DNA of 64,000 nt, from positions 32,592 through 96,591 of the forward strand of contig JAHBVH010000026.1 of NCBI GenBank assembly GCA_019637645.1. The letters are read 5' to 3'. Under the pieces are notes generated by a model. The model did no database searches. It saw only the letters and a list, made by a program, of their open reading frames with translations, and was not told where the DNA came from. Shown here piece by piece: positions 63,831-64,000 of the stretch. Source of the stretch: Caldilineaceae bacterium (GTDB lineage: Bacteria; Chloroflexota; Anaerolineae; Caldilineales; Caldilineaceae). The first letter of the stretch is position 1, and the number at the start of each line of letters is the position of its first letter. The position numbers and the translations under genes were made by a program.

Positions 63831-64000
63831 ATTGGTCCTTTGTCATTGGTCCTTTGTCCTTCGTCATTGGTTTTTATTAGCGATTCATAAGGGTATGGTG
63901 CTTGTCTAAGGACGAATAATCAATGGCAAAGGGCCGAACGAATCATCAATAATCAATGGCTAATAGTTAAGGACCAATGACAAAGGACCAATGACAAAGG
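63831..64000. repeat. Inverted heptamer-repeat array at the window edge
   Basis: Just after the dnaX stop come GTCATTG and GTCCTTT heptamers (63831-63870). They are followed by about 90 bp of degraded units (AATCAATGG, CAAAGGG) and then GACCAAT/GACAAAG units in the opposite orientation (63955-64000). The architecture matches 15541-15727. The array runs off the window. Confidence 0.85.

Noticed and set aside
1..64000. Prophage, integron or transposon with transposase/integrase
   Set aside because: No integrase, transposase or phage structural gene was recognised on either strand; only short repeats suggest mobility.

Overview
The window is one continuous stretch of a bacterial chromosome (GC somewhat above 50%) with about 55 protein genes. 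It has no rRNA, tRNA, CRISPR array or recognisable transposase. The gene content points to a heterotrophic member of the Chloroflexota. Supporting signs are a SufR-regulated SufCBD-SufS-SufU cluster, many carbohydrate ABC permeases and sugar oxidoreductases, large membrane proteins ending in a beta-rich domain common in that phylum, and abundant short dispersed repeats. The taxonomic call is inference from gene content and style, not from a marker-gene tree.

Layout. 1-13 kb is housekeeping: DegV (cut by the left edge), ribosomal protein L28 (rpmB), RlmN, an MFS pump, an SDR, an RNase H-like/TPR protein, RecJ, a HAD phosphatase and an ABC exporter. 13-25 kb holds a SLC13/ArsB-type permease, then carbohydrate-acid genes (enolase-superfamily dehydratase, arabinose/fucose isomerase-like protein, Gfo/Idh/MocA oxidoreductase), a PPOX flavoprotein, pterin dehydratase, a second MFS carrier, a COG3964-type amidohydrolase and a MalF/MalG-like permease pair. 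25-31 kb carries two very large GT-C-like membrane proteins and a lipoprotein. 31-50 kb is a mostly co-directional catabolic/accessory region: sulfatase, CocE hydrolase, FAH-family hydrolase, epimerases, a small protein plus HNH nuclease pair, aldo/keto reductases, an LplB/YtcP-type permease pair split by a plant-type enoyl-ACP reductase, a GIY-YIG (DUF123) protein, a GH140-like glycosidase, a PIG-L deacetylase, an aminotransferase, a fatty-acid desaturase and a GtrB-like glycosyltransferase. 51-60.5 kb is a complete iron-sulfur cluster assembly locus: sufR, sufC, sufB, sufD, rhodanese, sufS, sufU, a Rieske protein and a SufT-like protein. The window ends with a HEAT-like protein and dnaX.

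The sugar genes fit together as a non-phosphorylative route. Uptake permeases, glycosidase and sulfatase release or import sugars; aldose dehydrogenases and an isomerase, an acid-sugar dehydratase and an FAH-type hydrolase then process them. They are scattered rather than in one operon, and the substrate is not determined.

The most distinctive non-coding content is repetitive. (1) Inverted arrays of heptamers (GTCATTG/GTCCTTT type) fill a divergent promoter region at 15.5-15.7 kb and recur at the right edge. (2) A dispersed family of perfect palindromes built on CTGACAGGT is often followed by the 12-mer CAAGTGCGTAAC; one copy has 14-bp terminal inverted repeats. (3) A 134-bp element with 25-bp inverted repeats lies directly behind an MFS gene. 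In addition, at least three genes have a promoter whose -10 box ends exactly 6 nt before the start codon, predicting leaderless mRNAs.
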